Shown here piece by piece: positions 10,656-21,300 of a stretch of 64,000 nucleotides of DNA (positions are counted from its first letter, which is position 1; each line of letters starts with the position of its first letter). This stretch comes from Anaeramoeba flamelloides. Its lineage: Eukaryota > Metamonada > Anaeramoebidae. Under the pieces are notes generated by a model, which worked only from the letters and a program-made list of their open reading frames with translations, was not told where the DNA came from and made no database searches. Location of the stretch: assembly GCA_027625915.1 (NCBI GenBank), contig JANTQA010000076.1:2108001-2172000 (forward strand), written 5' to 3'. A program made the position numbers and the translations under genes.

Positions 10656-10900
10656 TTAAAGCCCTAATATCAGTATAAAAGCAAAAAATATCCATTTTTA
10701 TTGTCATTTTTTTTTAAATTAACCTTTCTGGAATATCTTAAAGTTATAGTTTTGAACCAAGTATTTGGCTGATTTAAATAGTAATCATTTGTACATTTCA
10801 GCCAACCTTTTGTTCATGGAATTTTAGAATAAGGAGATTGAAAATAAATGACAAAAAAAAATTGCCATTTTTTGCTTTTATACTGAAACTAGGGCTTTAA
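10656..10900. mobile_element. TTAA-flanked MITE, about 240 bp
   Basis: TTAA occurs directly at both ends (10656-10659 and 10897-10900). Inside it are inverted repeats of about 40 bp, starting AGCCCTAATATCAGTATAAA on the left and, reversed, AGCCCTAGTTTCAGTATAAA on the right. A TTAA target duplication is the known signature of piggyBac-type insertion. The family assignment is inferred from that alone. No coding sequence. One copy seen in the window. Confidence 0.72.
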
Positions 10901-10925
10901 GATGTATTATACACCTTACAGTCTT

Positions 10926-11318
10926 TCCAAAGTTACTATGAAATTTTCTCAATATAAAATTTTGATGTTGATATAGATTTTTAAATCTAAGAATATAAGA
11001 ATAAGGTAGCTCACATTGAAAAAAAAAATAATTACCTAAGTGATCCATTATTCAAGAATTTCTTCTGATATTCAAAAAATAAATTTTCAGAATCAAAAAT
11101 AACTCTCAACATCAAAAATTCATTAAGAAACAACATAAAATTTACCCCCCAAAAAAATGAATTTTTTTTTTTGAGAACATCAGAAAATTATTTTTTATAT
11201 CAATACATATCTTAAAAAACATTTTCAATATGAGCTTTATTATTCTTATATTCTAAGATTTAACAATCTATATCAACATCAAAATTTGATATTGAAAAAA
11301 TTTCAGGGTAGCCTTTGT
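10926..11318. mobile_element. Long-TIR element, copy 1 of 2
   Basis: Inverted repeats of about 100 bp. The right end, reversed, reads ACAAAGGCTACCCTGAAATT, and the left end CCAAAGTTACTATGAAATTT continues in parallel through TTTTGATGTTGATATAGATT. A second copy is at 61749-62386 with the same terminal AAGGCTACC. The interior has no ORF of note. It is a non-autonomous DNA element of unknown superfamily. Confidence 0.75.
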
Positions 11319-12318
11319 ACAGCTGTATTTTTTATTTGCTCTTTAAATGTAAATTATCAAAAAGATTTGATATTAGAAATAAAAATTTATAACCCTTTTA
11401 TAGGAACAAAGTTTTTTATCCCGATTCACCATTTCTTTATCTTTTTTTCGTTTCTTTTTGAATATATTTTGATAATTATTCTTTTCCTTTTTTATGTTTT
11501 TCTTTATCTTCAAATATACCCTCGATTTTTTTACAAGGAATCTAATAAGGGGTTAGTGTCTACCATGTAGAAGTTTACAATTAAAAGTATATAAGTATTA
11601 GAAACTAACCCATGTTAGTGATACATTCCTCAAATACCTATGAAACCTTTGATTTGAAAAATAATACTTCAAGTTGAAGTTATTAATAAAACACAATTTG
11701 GATAATAATAAAAATTCAGGAATTTTTGAAAAAAAATTAAGTATATTATAATAATTTAAATGATGAATAATCAATTGAAAGACTTCAAAGTTGATAAATA
11801 TCTTTCTTAAATTTCTTATTAAATGTGAATCCCATTTCAAGAATTGTGAACCACTAGAAATAATAAATTTACAAAACATATAATCACTCTTTTTCAAAAG
11901 TATGTAAGCAAGGTGTTTTCATTTTGTAAATCTATTGAAACCGAATATTTAAAATCATGAGGACTAGATGAAAAATAGAAACTTAGTCACTCATAATATT
12001 ACTTGAAATCAAGATCATTTTCATTTTAACAAAAATGTCTTGATCAATCAAAAAATCATACAAATAATTTTTGAAATTAGGCTTATTACAATAATAAAAA
12101 AAAATAAAAATAAACAATTGCATTCTCTTATGTAAAAAATTTTTGAGCAATTCCAACATTTATTTTCTTGAAAAAATGAATTAAAGTTTAAAGAACATTA
12201 TAAAATAATTTTTGAGTTAATTAAAGAATATCATTGATCTATTGAAAATTCAAATTGGACATTATTTTTCTTTGATGATCAAGAAAGTTGTCAATTAAAA
12301 AAAAATTGTTGAGTGAAT
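11319..12318. other. Spacer 3' of the DJ-1 gene, with one open minus-strand frame
   Basis: Minus-strand frame 11598-11897 is open for 99 codons from a TTG (first ATG at residue 7) and has a mixed composition (FEVFQLIIHHLNYYNILNFF), faintly F-box-like. It lacks the A-rich sense-strand bias of real genes here and has no further support. The remainder holds nothing recognisable. Confidence 0.3.
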
Positions 12319-13067
12319 TTATAAGTTCATGAGCATACTACCTTTTAATTCATTGGCCTTTTCTTCAGAAACAAATTCTTTGACAATTGTATAAGCAAAT
12401 CTCATTGCAGTTCCTGGTGAGCGAGATGTGATGAAATTTTTATCAACAACAACTGGTTCTTCAAGTGGGATGCCACCATTTTCTTTGAAAATATACAATA
12501 AGGAAAAAGAAAAGGAGAAAAAAAAGTAAGAAAAACAAAAAAAAATAATTAATTCTTTGTTGGAATATAAAGATTACCTTTAATTTTAGTATCTGTTCCT
12601 GGGTAACCACATGCCTTTACACCTTTTAACAATCCACACGCTTCTGCAAGGACATATCCTGGAGCTGCGCAGATCGCTGCAATAAGGATTCCTTTTTTGT
12701 GGATAGCCTTGATGTAATCTACACACATTTCTGAAGAAGCAATATTTGTTGTGCCTGGCATCCCGCCTGGGATAACCAATAATTGGATTTCTTCCTCAAG
12801 CACATCTTTTAATAATAAGTGTGCCTTGTAGGTCATTTTGGAGCTACTTACGACTTCGTGACTTTCTGTTATTGAAACCGTTTTGACATCAAGGCCTGCT
12901 CGATTTAAGACATCTAAAGGCGTAATTGCTTCGACGTCTTCAAATCCTTCGGCTAAAAGAATGAATGCTTTTTTACCTTTGGGGAATGAAAAAAAAGAAA
13001 GAAGTCAAAATGTTATTGATTCAGTAAGCTTGAGAAAAAAAAAAAAACAAAAAAAAATTTTACTCAT
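12319..13067 (-). CDS. DJ-1/PARK7-family protein (three exons)
   Basis: Exons on the minus strand are 13067-13064 (only ATGA), 12976-12578 and 12482-12319, with GT-AG introns of 87 and 95 nt. The spliced product is 188 residues (human DJ-1: 189). It begins MSKKAFILLAEGFEDVEAIT, giving the conserved acidic residue E17 (human E18). The nucleophile elbow AAICAAPG puts the reactive cysteine at C104 (human C106). The position of human H126 is occupied by GYPG, with Tyr instead of His. The C-terminal SRSPGTA...FAYTIVKEF matches the family. DJ-1 proteins are cytosolic or mitochondrial, protect against oxidative and carbonyl stress, and have been reported as glyoxalase/deglycase enzymes. The start was chosen because the four-base exon restores the canonical N-terminus exactly in phase. 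Confidence 0.94.
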
Positions 13068-13649
13068 ATTAAAAATCAAGAATGTTTGTAAAGTTGAAAA
13101 AATGATTTGTTTTTTTGTTCAAAAATTTTTATCTAACCAAATTAAAATTAAAAGTTTCAACTAATGTGACTAATATCCCTGATTTTGATCAACAAAATGA
13201 ATTGGGGATAAAGAAACTAATTACTACAGTAAGTCAAACTAACCTTGTTGAAAGGTAAAACCTGTTTCTCATACACTATCCAGTTAGTTTTTTTTTCTTG
13301 TTCTGATACATCATCAAGTATAGTATCCAATAGTATCTAGACAGTAAAGTAATGTTTGAATGTAAACTCTTTGATGTCGAGAGTATATTTTAAATTATGA
13401 AAAGAATTTTTTTACTCTTTTTTTTGGTAATATTCTCAGAATTATTTTGATTTTTGCTGATGAAAAAGTTTCGCAAAAATTATTACTATTTTTTGAGGGA
13501 AATATTTTCTCTTTGATCTTTCATTTTAAGAATATCTTTTTAAATGGTAGAACATTAAGAAACCAAATTGATATTTATTCTTTGTTTACTGTCAGTTTCT
13601 TTTGATCTATTAATGTATAGGATTGAAAGAAAAAATAAATACCGAATTT
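13068..13649. other. Upstream of DJ-1; degenerate repeat, no gene
   Basis: Positions 13270-13620 weakly resemble 52190-52500 (TATTTTTTGAG, TTTGATC, TTTTAAGAAT in order). No ORF or RNA gene is supported. The DJ-1 promoter must lie at the low-coordinate end of this stretch, but no motif is evident. Confidence 0.4.
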
Positions 13650-14185
13650 AAACTAAAATTCAAAATTTTCCACTCAGATAAAACGTTCCAAACAATCGTA
13701 ATAATACAATTTCATTCAAATTTGAGAAAATTTTGATTTTTGTAAGTTATGAAAATCATTTTTTCATCTTTTAGTTTTTGTTTTCATTTCATTGTTTGAA
13801 TTACGTAATTTGTTTCGTTGGATCAAAAATTTTTTTCAACCATCGATATTATGTTAAAGTCGAATTGTATAAATGGAAGAACTCATATAAAATTAGTTGG
13901 TAGTATCTAACCATTTGATCGATCAATATCCCTAATAGAATTTCAACAAATTTACTAAATGTATTTTTTTGTTTTGCTCTCTCCAAAATTTTTAACACAC
14001 CCATGATTTATTTGTATTGATAATTATTTATTTATTGTTTTTTGAGTATTGTAATTTATAAACAAGTGTTAACATTTCAATTAGTGAATGGTTCTAATTT
14101 GGTATTTCTTCTTGAATTGATTAAATAAGTTTTTTTTTTTCACAAATTGAATTTTGGTGTTTTAAAAATTTTGAATTGGGGTTTA
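13650..14185 (+). repeat. About 540-bp direct repeat, copy c
   Basis: Second full copy of the repeat at 1560-2105, in the same orientation, with matching order of anchors from AATTTTCCAC to AAAATTTTGAATTGG. Partial relatives are at 770-1085 and 27420-27950. Non-coding. Confidence 0.7.
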
Positions 14186-14589
14186 TTTGGAACATGCATT
14201 GAATGAAGTCCGTGGTGTTATTTCAACAACAGTAAACAAAAAATAAAAATATTTGTTTCCTTTTTTGAAAAATTAACTGACAATCTTTGTGAAAATTGGT
14301 TTTTGGTTGTTTATAATTGCAAAAGTGTATTTATTCTGAAATAGAAAAACGAGGCTATTTTCAGAGTGAAGGATCACCTAAAAAATTCTTAACAACATAA
14401 TCGGAATTTTTCAAAAACAAACCCTATTGACGTAAAACCTAACAAAGGCAACAGAAAACAATTAAACATCATAATATGATTCCTTTCAATTATTTTAAAT
14501 CATTTTATTGGTGATTTGATTTTAAACTTTATAAAAAGATAAAAAAGAAACAAAATCTCATTCTCCAGCTATTTAAAAAGATTTTTATA

Positions 14590-14740
14590 TTAGAAAAATG
14601 AGGATCAATCTTAAATGTGATATTGAGGCTGGAGCCTGGAAAGATAGGCACCTTTTTTCAAAAAAGACAATATTTTATTCAAATTTAGAAAACTTTAAAA
14701 AAGTTTTAATTCTGGCACAATCTCAAAAAAAAATCAAAAC
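14590..14740 (+). repeat. Short dispersed repeat, copy 1
   Basis: Resembles 34355-34480 in the same orientation: AAAATGAGGA, then AAAAAAG, ATTTTATTCAAA and GAAAACTTTAAAAAA in order. The small ORF starting at 14598 lies within it and is probably incidental. Confidence 0.45.
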
Positions 14741-14949
14741 TGTTAAAAAATGTTTTACACAATTTATCCAATCTAATTTTGTTTTTGTTATCTAATTTTA
14801 ATCTTTTATTATTATTTTTTTTTTCATACCCTTTAATTTGAGGTTAGTATTCATTTAACTTGAATTTAATGAAATCAAACTATATAAATTTAAGAATAAA
14901 TTTGTTTTCAACTAGAGCAAATATATCTTATTATTTTGAGGTTGTTTTG

Positions 14950-15110
14950 ATATTTGATTTAAATCATCTTAACAAAGAATGGTTTCTTTGTGAATCTATT
15001 TATCTTTCTATTTTTAGACTTGCTGTTTTGGAAAAAAAAGCTAAAATGGGAAAAAAATTTATTAAGATTTTAAATTGGAAACCCCACTCGAAATGAAATG
15101 TACAATAAAT
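14950..15110 (+). pseudogene. Decayed coding fragment, copy 1 (possibly Myb/SANT-like)
   Basis: An open frame reads KKAKMGKKFIKILNWKPHSK before a stop. Another frame just downstream contains IKEIIAEYGKKEG, a pattern like the second helix of a Myb/SANT repeat. A parallel fragment at 25990-26120 reads KKLIKIFKWRPE and then a stop, so the two are copies of one source. The Myb assignment rests on a short pattern only. Both are broken, and a repeat-borne origin is likely. Confidence 0.3.
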
Positions 15111-15421
15111 AAATTAAAGAAATAATCGCTGAATACGGAAAAAAAGAAGGATGATGAACATAATAAAAATTATAATACAATCTTTTAGTATATTTTTCAA
15201 TTTGATAGACCCATAATTATAAATATCTATAAATATTTGTCTATTATTAAGATACAAAAATAACTCAAAGTTTTTCGAGAATATGGGAAGATAATTTATG
15301 TTTGTTGATTTGATTGATAGAAACACTTTTGAATTATTTTTTTTTTGATGTAAATCTGTTTCTTTCTTTTTTTATTTTCCTTTTCATCAAACTTTTTAAA
15401 TTCAAAGTGTCTTTATTATGA

Positions 15422-15442
15422 ATATATATATATATATATATA
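15422..15442. repeat. (AT)n microsatellite
   Basis: An uninterrupted alternating AT tract of about 21 bases. Confidence 0.95.
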
Positions 15443-15562
15443 AACTTTTGTATTTATACACATATAATTTAATAAAAATAAATTAAATTATTATTATTCT
15501 TTCAGATTTAACAAAATATTACCAATGTAAAAGTTGACTACAAAAAGTGGAATAAAATATTG

Positions 15563-16115
15563 TAAACTCTTTTTCAGTCAAAAGGGAACCAGTTTTATTG
15601 AAGAAATAGAACACATTCTATGAGTTTAATCAATTATTCTTCTCAACAAAAATGTCAATTTTTAGATCAAAATTTTTTTTTCTTATTTTGTAAAAATTAT
15701 TTTTTTTGTATTTTGATAATTTTTTTTTTGTATTTTACTTTTTGCTTTTTTTTCTTCTTTTCTTTTTTATTTTTTTGTTTAAATTAAATTTGAAAAACAA
15801 ATGTTTGAAACCCCCAAATAACATTAAAAAAAATTAGTTTTTTGCGTGTTCTTTTAAAATTCATATATTTACAAGTAAAAAAATATTATTGTAAATAATT
15901 GTAATTTCTTAAAGAAATTATGAATTTTTGCACGAGACGATCCAATGAAAAGGATCCAAAAAATTTTTTATTATTTTTTTTTTTGAAATTTATGTTTTTT
16001 TCAGACTTTTCTTCCATGATTATCAATTCTAATACGAACTTTATTATTTCTCGTATTTCTAAACAATCTAAGTTTGACTGATTCTTAAAAAAAATTAAGT
16101 GACTTTTAGATTTTT
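15563..16115 (+). mobile_element. DNA-element copy paired with 2740-3225 (inverted)
   Basis: The left terminus reads TAAACTCTTTTTCAGTCAAA. The body is the reverse complement of 2740-3225. On the minus strand near 16083-16003 a frame of about 27 codons (ESVKLRLF, then RNNKVRIRIDNHGRKV) aligns with a matching frame in the other copy, with mostly conservative changes. It looks like a decayed DNA transposon or a derivative that kept a scrap of coding sequence. The product is unrecognised. Confidence 0.6.
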
Positions 16116-16139
16116 GGCTTTATCGCGTTGAGTGAAATG

Positions 16140-16352
16140 GAATTTGTTTCTTAAAAGTTGAACATATTTTAAATAATAATCAAGATTAAACCAAATTTTA
16201 GTCACCAAAAAAAAAATCTCAAATTATGAACAAAGTTCAAATTCAAATAAAATAATGATTGTAAAAAAATTCCAAAAAATGTGCTTTAATTTGAGATTTT
16301 TTCTGTATCGTAATTTATTGTAGTTTGTAACTTAAAATTGAAACCGACTGTA
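16140..16352. mobile_element. About 200-bp foldback MITE, copy 2
   Basis: Right end, reversed, is TTACAGTCGGTTTCAATTTT. The central hairpin pairs the two CTCAAATT/AATTTGAG blocks. The left end is worn (TTCTTAAAAGTTGAAC). Same family as 1143-1345 and 16954-17148. Confidence 0.65.
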
Positions 16353-16953
16353 ATGAAACAATGTTTTTTTAAGGAAAAATTATTTATATGATAAATCTTG
16401 AATTTGATCAAAAAGATCAAAAAAATTTTTTTAAACCAGGAGTAAGTTTTTATGAATATGATTTTTTTAGTTTAATTTTGATCAAATAATTAGTTGGTAC
16501 AATTGTTTTAGCTAGAAAATTTAAAGTGATACAAAATTAAACAATTTAAAAATCCATTTTTGATTTTTTATTATGAAAAAGAGAATTTTAGTTACATCTT
16601 TGATAATATAAACATAGAATTATAAAAAATAAATTTACTTCTTAAATTCCAAATTTTTGGATACCAATTAAAGTTTTCTAAAAAGTTGGCCAACTAAGAT
16701 TCAATATGTAAGAATTTACATTTTTAACTTTTAAATAAGAACATTATATAAAATTCTACAAGATAAAATGTCGATTTTTTACATAATAAACCACTTGAAA
16801 ACTTTTTTTGTTGAGTTTTTTTACATTTTTTTTCATTTTTTTTCATTATTTATTTATTTATTTTTATTTTTATACAATTATTAATAATCTTTTATTTTAC
16901 AAAATAATAATCATATATATTTTCTTAATAGATAAACCAAAACACCTCTTTCA
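16353..16953. other. No gene seen
   Basis: AT-rich spacer between two MITE copies; nothing coding or structured that I can support. Confidence 0.45.
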
Positions 16954-17148
16954 TATAGTCAGTTCCACCTTTAAAACATAAAAGGTTTAAACAAATTTAA
17001 GACCCAAAAATAATCCCAAATTAAGGCACATAATTCAAATACGAGTAAAATAATTTGTAAAAAAATTTTAAAAAATGTACTTTAATTTGAGATTTTTTTG
17101 TTCTTAAAATTTCGCTGAAAGTTTGTACCTTAAAAGTGAAACTGAATA
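16954..17148. mobile_element. About 200-bp foldback MITE, copy 3
   Basis: Ends TATAGTCAGTTCCACCTTTA and, reversed, TATTCAGTTTCACTTTTAAG. The interior contains the paired blocks AATTAAGGCACATAATTCAA and TGTACTTTAATTTGAGATTT. Same family as 1143-1345. Confidence 0.72.
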
Positions 17149-17809
17149 AATCGATTGGTTAGATTGTAAATTAAGTCCAATCTAGTACCATAAAAAAACA
17201 GCCTAACACAGCAATCTTTTAAATCACTATTATTATAATATTCATTCTTTTTATATTTTTTCATCTTGCTGAAGCTTACAAAATCAAGAAAATATAACAA
17301 TTTGGAAAATTTAAAAACTGAGTTTAAATTTTCTTAAATGATAAATTATTTAATTAAGGGATTTAGTAATCAAAACTTACCAATTAAATTTTCCAGAACA
17401 AGTATGAACGAAGAATTATCAAATTTATTAATACTCTTTTTTGTAGATAATAAATTAATTAAAAGAAATTATTTAACTTTCAACACATTTTCCAACCAAT
17501 AATGAAAAAAATTCAATAACAACTATCTACCCAACTTGTTTATCTTGTTAATAATAAATTACGAATAGAAAAAAAAAACAAAATAACTTTAAAAAAAATT
17601 ATTGAGATCTTTCAATATTGATTAAAAGTCTTAACAATTTCAAAAAACAATTGGAGATTTTGAATACCATTTCTCATAACCATATACAAAAATTTAATAA
17701 TTATAAAATTTATAAAAGCCGAAATATTACAACTCTAAAAATAAAATCAATCAACCTATTGAATAATATAACAATAGATTTTTTTACATACCCCATGTTG
17801 TTTTTCCTA
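17149..17809. other. No gene seen
   Basis: AT-rich spacer. An ORF at 17618-17836 is low-complexity and lacks any supporting feature. Confidence 0.4.
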
Positions 17810-18050
17810 CCACCTCTACTATTTGGTGCAAAATAAATGGAACAAAATTTTCATTCAACTTTCCAAAATTGTAATTTATAAATCCTAAACCCTTTCAAAT
17901 TTTTAATTATAAAACCATCTTAAATAATTAATTTACCTTTGAGAATTGGGGGCTTTGATGGTATGTTTTAATTCTTGAAATGTGATTTTATGGAAAGTTG
18001 AATGAAAATTTTGGTCTTTTTATTTTATATTTAACAGTAACAACAAAAGA
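17810..18050 (+). repeat. Dispersed repeat upstream of the B-box gene, copy 2
   Basis: Matches 5620-5860 in the same orientation and ends about 160 bp before the B-box start codon. The shared position upstream of genes may be chance. Confidence 0.42.
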
Positions 18051-18208
18051 CTCTTCAAGATCAATATAATAACTTTCCAAATTCAATTTTTTTGTTTCTT
18101 GATTTATTTCATCCTCCACCTTAATTATATATTTTTGGAAACACATTTTTTAAATTTTTTAGATCTAATTATTTTCTTTTAATTCAAAAAAACTAATTGT
18201 ACTTTTCA

Positions 18209-18613
18209 ATGTCAAAACTTGTACCAATTTATAAACAACAAGAAAAAGTCAATGGTAAAAAAGAGCAGGACTTTTACAACTATTGCCCAGTTCATGAATC
18301 TGAAAAAGTAAAATTTTATTGCTTTAATTGCAATGCTGTCCATTGCTCATTATGTGGAAACTCTACACACCGCAATCATCTTGTACGAACCATACCCGAT
18401 GCCATTGAACAATTATCCCAAAACTTACCAGAAATACAAGAAGAAAAGCTGAACAAACTTTTGGAGTCTCTTAAACAAGAAACTTCTGAGACTTTTGAGA
18501 TCGCAAAAGAATCCAAAATTTTGGCAATCACAAAACTTTTAGAAAAAAAGTCATTAGAAGAAAACGATCTCATAATCAAACTTTATCAAATAATCTGTTT
18601 GAAATTGGACTAA
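18209..18613 (+). CDS. Short B-box zinc-finger protein
   Basis: 134 residues from the ATG at 18209. Residues 26-57 form a B-box: C26-P-V-H29, C38-x2-C41, C46-x2-C49, H54 and H57, which fits the type-2 B-box zinc-ligand spacing. The following 70 residues are Glu/Lys/Leu-rich with heptad character (ETFEIAKESK, KLLEKKSLEEN) and predict a coiled coil, the usual partner of a B-box in TRIM-like proteins. There is no RING finger before it and no C-terminal domain after it, so it is much shorter than typical TRIM proteins. It may be a genuine short adaptor, the 5' part of a spliced gene, or a truncated family member. B-boxes mediate protein-protein contacts and help assemble ubiquitin-ligase or scaffold complexes. 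The ATG was preferred over an upstream in-frame TTG. Confidence 0.82.
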   Translation: MSKLVPIYKQQEKVNGKKEQDFYNYCPVHESEKVKFYCFNCNAVHCSLCGNSTHRNHLVRTIPDAIEQLSQNLPEIQEEKLNKLLESLKQETSETFEIAKESKILAITKLLEKKSLEENDLIIKLYQIICLKLD

Positions 18614-18864
18614 CTTAATGGAAGTAATTCCCACACAGAAGGCATTTTTTTTGTTCACACAAATTTTTTTTTTTGTTGCTTTCCCTTTTTTTTTTTTTTT
18701 TGTTTTGTTTCTTTTTTTTTTTATGTTTTCATTTTTACTTTTTCATTTCTTGTAAAAGTAAAAATGAGGACTAATCCGGAAATTCATAACAAAACAAAAA
18801 AAATTGGTTTTGGGTATTAAATTAAATCCACACAAATACAGAGATCAGCTATCGCTTTTTTCTT

Positions 18865-18897
<33 letters not shown>

Positions 18898-18959
18898 TTT
18901 GGTTGGGGATTTCCCTCTCAAATTTTTCTTTTTTCTTTTTAATACACCCCTTTTTAAAA
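18614..18959. other. 3' flank of the B-box gene; long poly-T tracts
   Basis: Several T runs, the longest near 18868-18895. They make spurious Phe-rich or Lys-rich frames on both strands. No gene is supported. Confidence 0.5.
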
Positions 18960-19185
18960 ACCACAAAAATAATTTCGATTGTCTTGGCTCCCAAAAATAC
19001 AACAAACTACGCCAATTAAAAAATACCTGTACAAGAACAAGCACATTTTCCGACCTTTTATCAAAATCCAAAAAGGAAAAGAAATCAGAAAAATTATTAA
19101 GCAATTTCCCAAAAATTGTTTGCATTCACAAGAAGTTGAAAAAACAAATGATCTTCACAACCAATTTAAAACTCAAATTTAGTTG
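18960..19185 (+). other. Possible coding remnant or exon, unrecognised
   Basis: The stretch is A/C-rich on the plus strand, as in genes of this window. Two overlapping frames are open to stops at about 19180. One reads KYNKLRQLKNTCTRTSTFSD and continues; the other reads KHIFRPFIKIQKGKEIRKII and ends KTQI. I cannot tell which, if either, is real. It could be a downstream exon of the B-box gene or a separate remnant. Confidence 0.25.
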
Positions 19186-19309
19186 ATTTAATTTACCCCT
19201 CCTATTTAATGAATTTTGGTTTCAAATCAATTTATTTATTAAGGATTTTGTGTTTTAAAACAATAAAAAAATATGTGGGGGTTCCTGAAAAGTTTCTTTT
19301 TATTATAAT

Positions 19310-19900
19310 TATTATTGAGAGAAGAGAGTAATTAAATAAAATTTTATCAAAATAAAAAAACGAAAAGAAGAAAAATAATTAAAACATATATGTAAAAAAA
19401 ATAATAATATCATTTTCATGACCAAATTAAAAACGTTTCCACTTTCTTTATGTATTCAGGGGGAGTAAAAACCTGATAGAAAGATTATCCAAAATAAATA
19501 ATAACAAAAAAAAATAAAACTTTAGAAACAACCCCAAAGAGGAGGGACACTAGGAAACTGAATTGATGGTTTTTTTACTATTTTAAGCATTTTTTGTTTT
19601 CAATTTTGATTATTAGTTTTTTGTTTTATTACCTTAAGTTTTCTAACCATAAGAGTAGTGATGAAAAATTATCGATAAGAATAATAAATTTCATAATTTT
19701 GATGAAGAATATTTGATAGTTGAAGAAAATTTTTTCTAAGAATAACTTTTTTGTATAGTTTTACATCTAATATTTTTGATAATTTTTTTTTCCATTTGAT
19801 TCTGATAAATTTATATCTTTCACAGTACCAAATAAAGTTAGTCATGTTTTTGTAATATTGATTATAGTTAACACATTATTTACATTTTTCTTTTTTTTTT
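19310..19900 (+). repeat. Dispersed repeat, inverted relative to 46200-47050
   Basis: Reverse complement blocks shared with 46200-47050 run in order: TTTTCATGACCAAATT, GGGGGAGTAAAAACCTGAT, AGGGACACTA and ACCTTAAGTTTTCTAACCAT. This copy is uninterrupted, whereas the other is split by two hairpin units. Non-coding. Confidence 0.65.
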
Positions 19901-20894
19901 AATGTGCATATTCCTAAATATTTCTAAAACCTCCAGATATCTATTCAGTCCATTTGTAAAAGTGCGAAATTTAAGAAATGTTAATTTATTTTTTAAAATT
20001 TAAATAAGAGAGGTTTGATGATATCTATACTCAAGTCACGATAAAGTTATAAAAATCGTGATTATCTTGTTTAAATAGCCATGTTTAACAAAATCGCTAT
20101 ATTCAATATTATCTAATAATATTGAATTTGTGTAATATTTATAAAGTCACAATAATTATTAAAAAATCGCTATAAATTTCAAAATTTCCCAATTACTTTT
20201 TAATTGCAATATAAAAATTGTTAGGTTTTGGGTTAAGTCAGCAATATTTTTAACAAAAACATTTTTTTATGAAAAAATAGATTATGTGATTAAAAGTTAT
20301 TCTTTGAAAAAAAAATTAAAAAAAGATACTTGAATCAATCAAAGATCATATTTAAGAATTTAATTCTGCTTTCATTTGGTTTGGACTAACAAACCTATCA
20401 ATCCTTTAGACAAACAAGACGAATAACTAAAGAGAAATGAGTGTTTTCTCAGTCAATCATGGTGTTGTAAATTATATTGAATAAAATAGCTTCTAAAACA
20501 ACTAACCCTTTACATACTCTTTAAAGAATATATCCTTTGGGTTAAAAAAGTTTCAATATTCGATGAAAGCCAAAATGAATTGGACAACTTTTCAAAATAT
20601 TTCACAACAATTGGACAGATTTTCACCAATTATTCTCATTATTTAAACAATTATTTTCTTCTTCTTCTTGTTCTTCTTCTTCTTCTTTGAGCATCTTTGT
20701 ATAGGACAGAAAACACAACGAGAGCTTTTGGATTTTTTTTTTTTTTTGATTGTTGGCCAATAAGAAGTAAAATTAATATTTCTATTTTTTGGTACTTTAT
20801 TTTTAAAGGTAATAACCTAATTGTAAAAAATAACATCTATTTAATATTCAAATATATTGTTGAAGTGTATTTTTATTAGTTTGATCATAAAATT
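19901..20894. other. No gene supported; GAA/TTC-rich patch
   Basis: Positions 20655-20690 carry a TTC/CTT repeat. On the minus strand an adjacent segment reads KALVVFSVLYKDAQ, which looks protein-like but has no continuing frame. Positions 20030-20220 hold CGTGATTATC/GTGATAA-type motifs also seen near 21120-21300 and 55020-56120. Confidence 0.35.
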
Positions 20895-21300
20895 TGTTTG
20901 CGATTTTACCTTTTGTAAAAAAAAAATAAAAACAAAAAATTTTTTTCATTCATTACAAACAAACTCATTCTGTTTATAAAAGTTTTCTATCTTTCAAAAC
21001 TTTCAAACACTTAGATACAATTCATAAACTGTACAAACACTTCCTGACATTTAGAAGGAGATAGGCGTTGTCAAAGTCTGGAGGATTTTTAACTGTCAAG
21101 AGATTTATTTAATTTGATTTCAAAAAAATAATTTTCCATTTTTTTATGATAATTATTTAATCGTGATAATGTGGAATACCGTGATTTAATAATTTTTTTT
21201 TTTGTGATAAAGTCAGACTAATCTCAATTTTTTTTAATATTATCATAAATTATTTGTTAATACCGTGATAATATATGTTATCCTCAAAATCTATATTTAA
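20895..21300 (+). repeat. Dispersed repeat, inverted relative to 54990-55345
   Basis: Shares ordered blocks with the reverse complement of 54990-55345: AATTCATAA.CT, ACATTT then GAGATA, GTTGT.AAAGT, ATAATTATTT and TGTGATAAAGT. No ORF. Family unknown. Confidence 0.55.

Noticed and set aside
11598-11897. 99-codon minus-strand frame with a faint F-box-like look
   Set aside because: It opens from TTG, has no strand-specific A bias and the resemblance is too weak to call.
18804-19125. Phe-rich and Lys-rich frames across poly-T near 18.87 kb
   Set aside because: They are driven by the homopolymer and start from non-ATG codons.
20651-20836. Minus-strand segment KALVVFSVLYKDAQ, briefly considered a carbonic anhydrase exon
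   Set aside because: No flanking exons with metal-binding histidines appear on that strand and the frame runs into Arg repeats.
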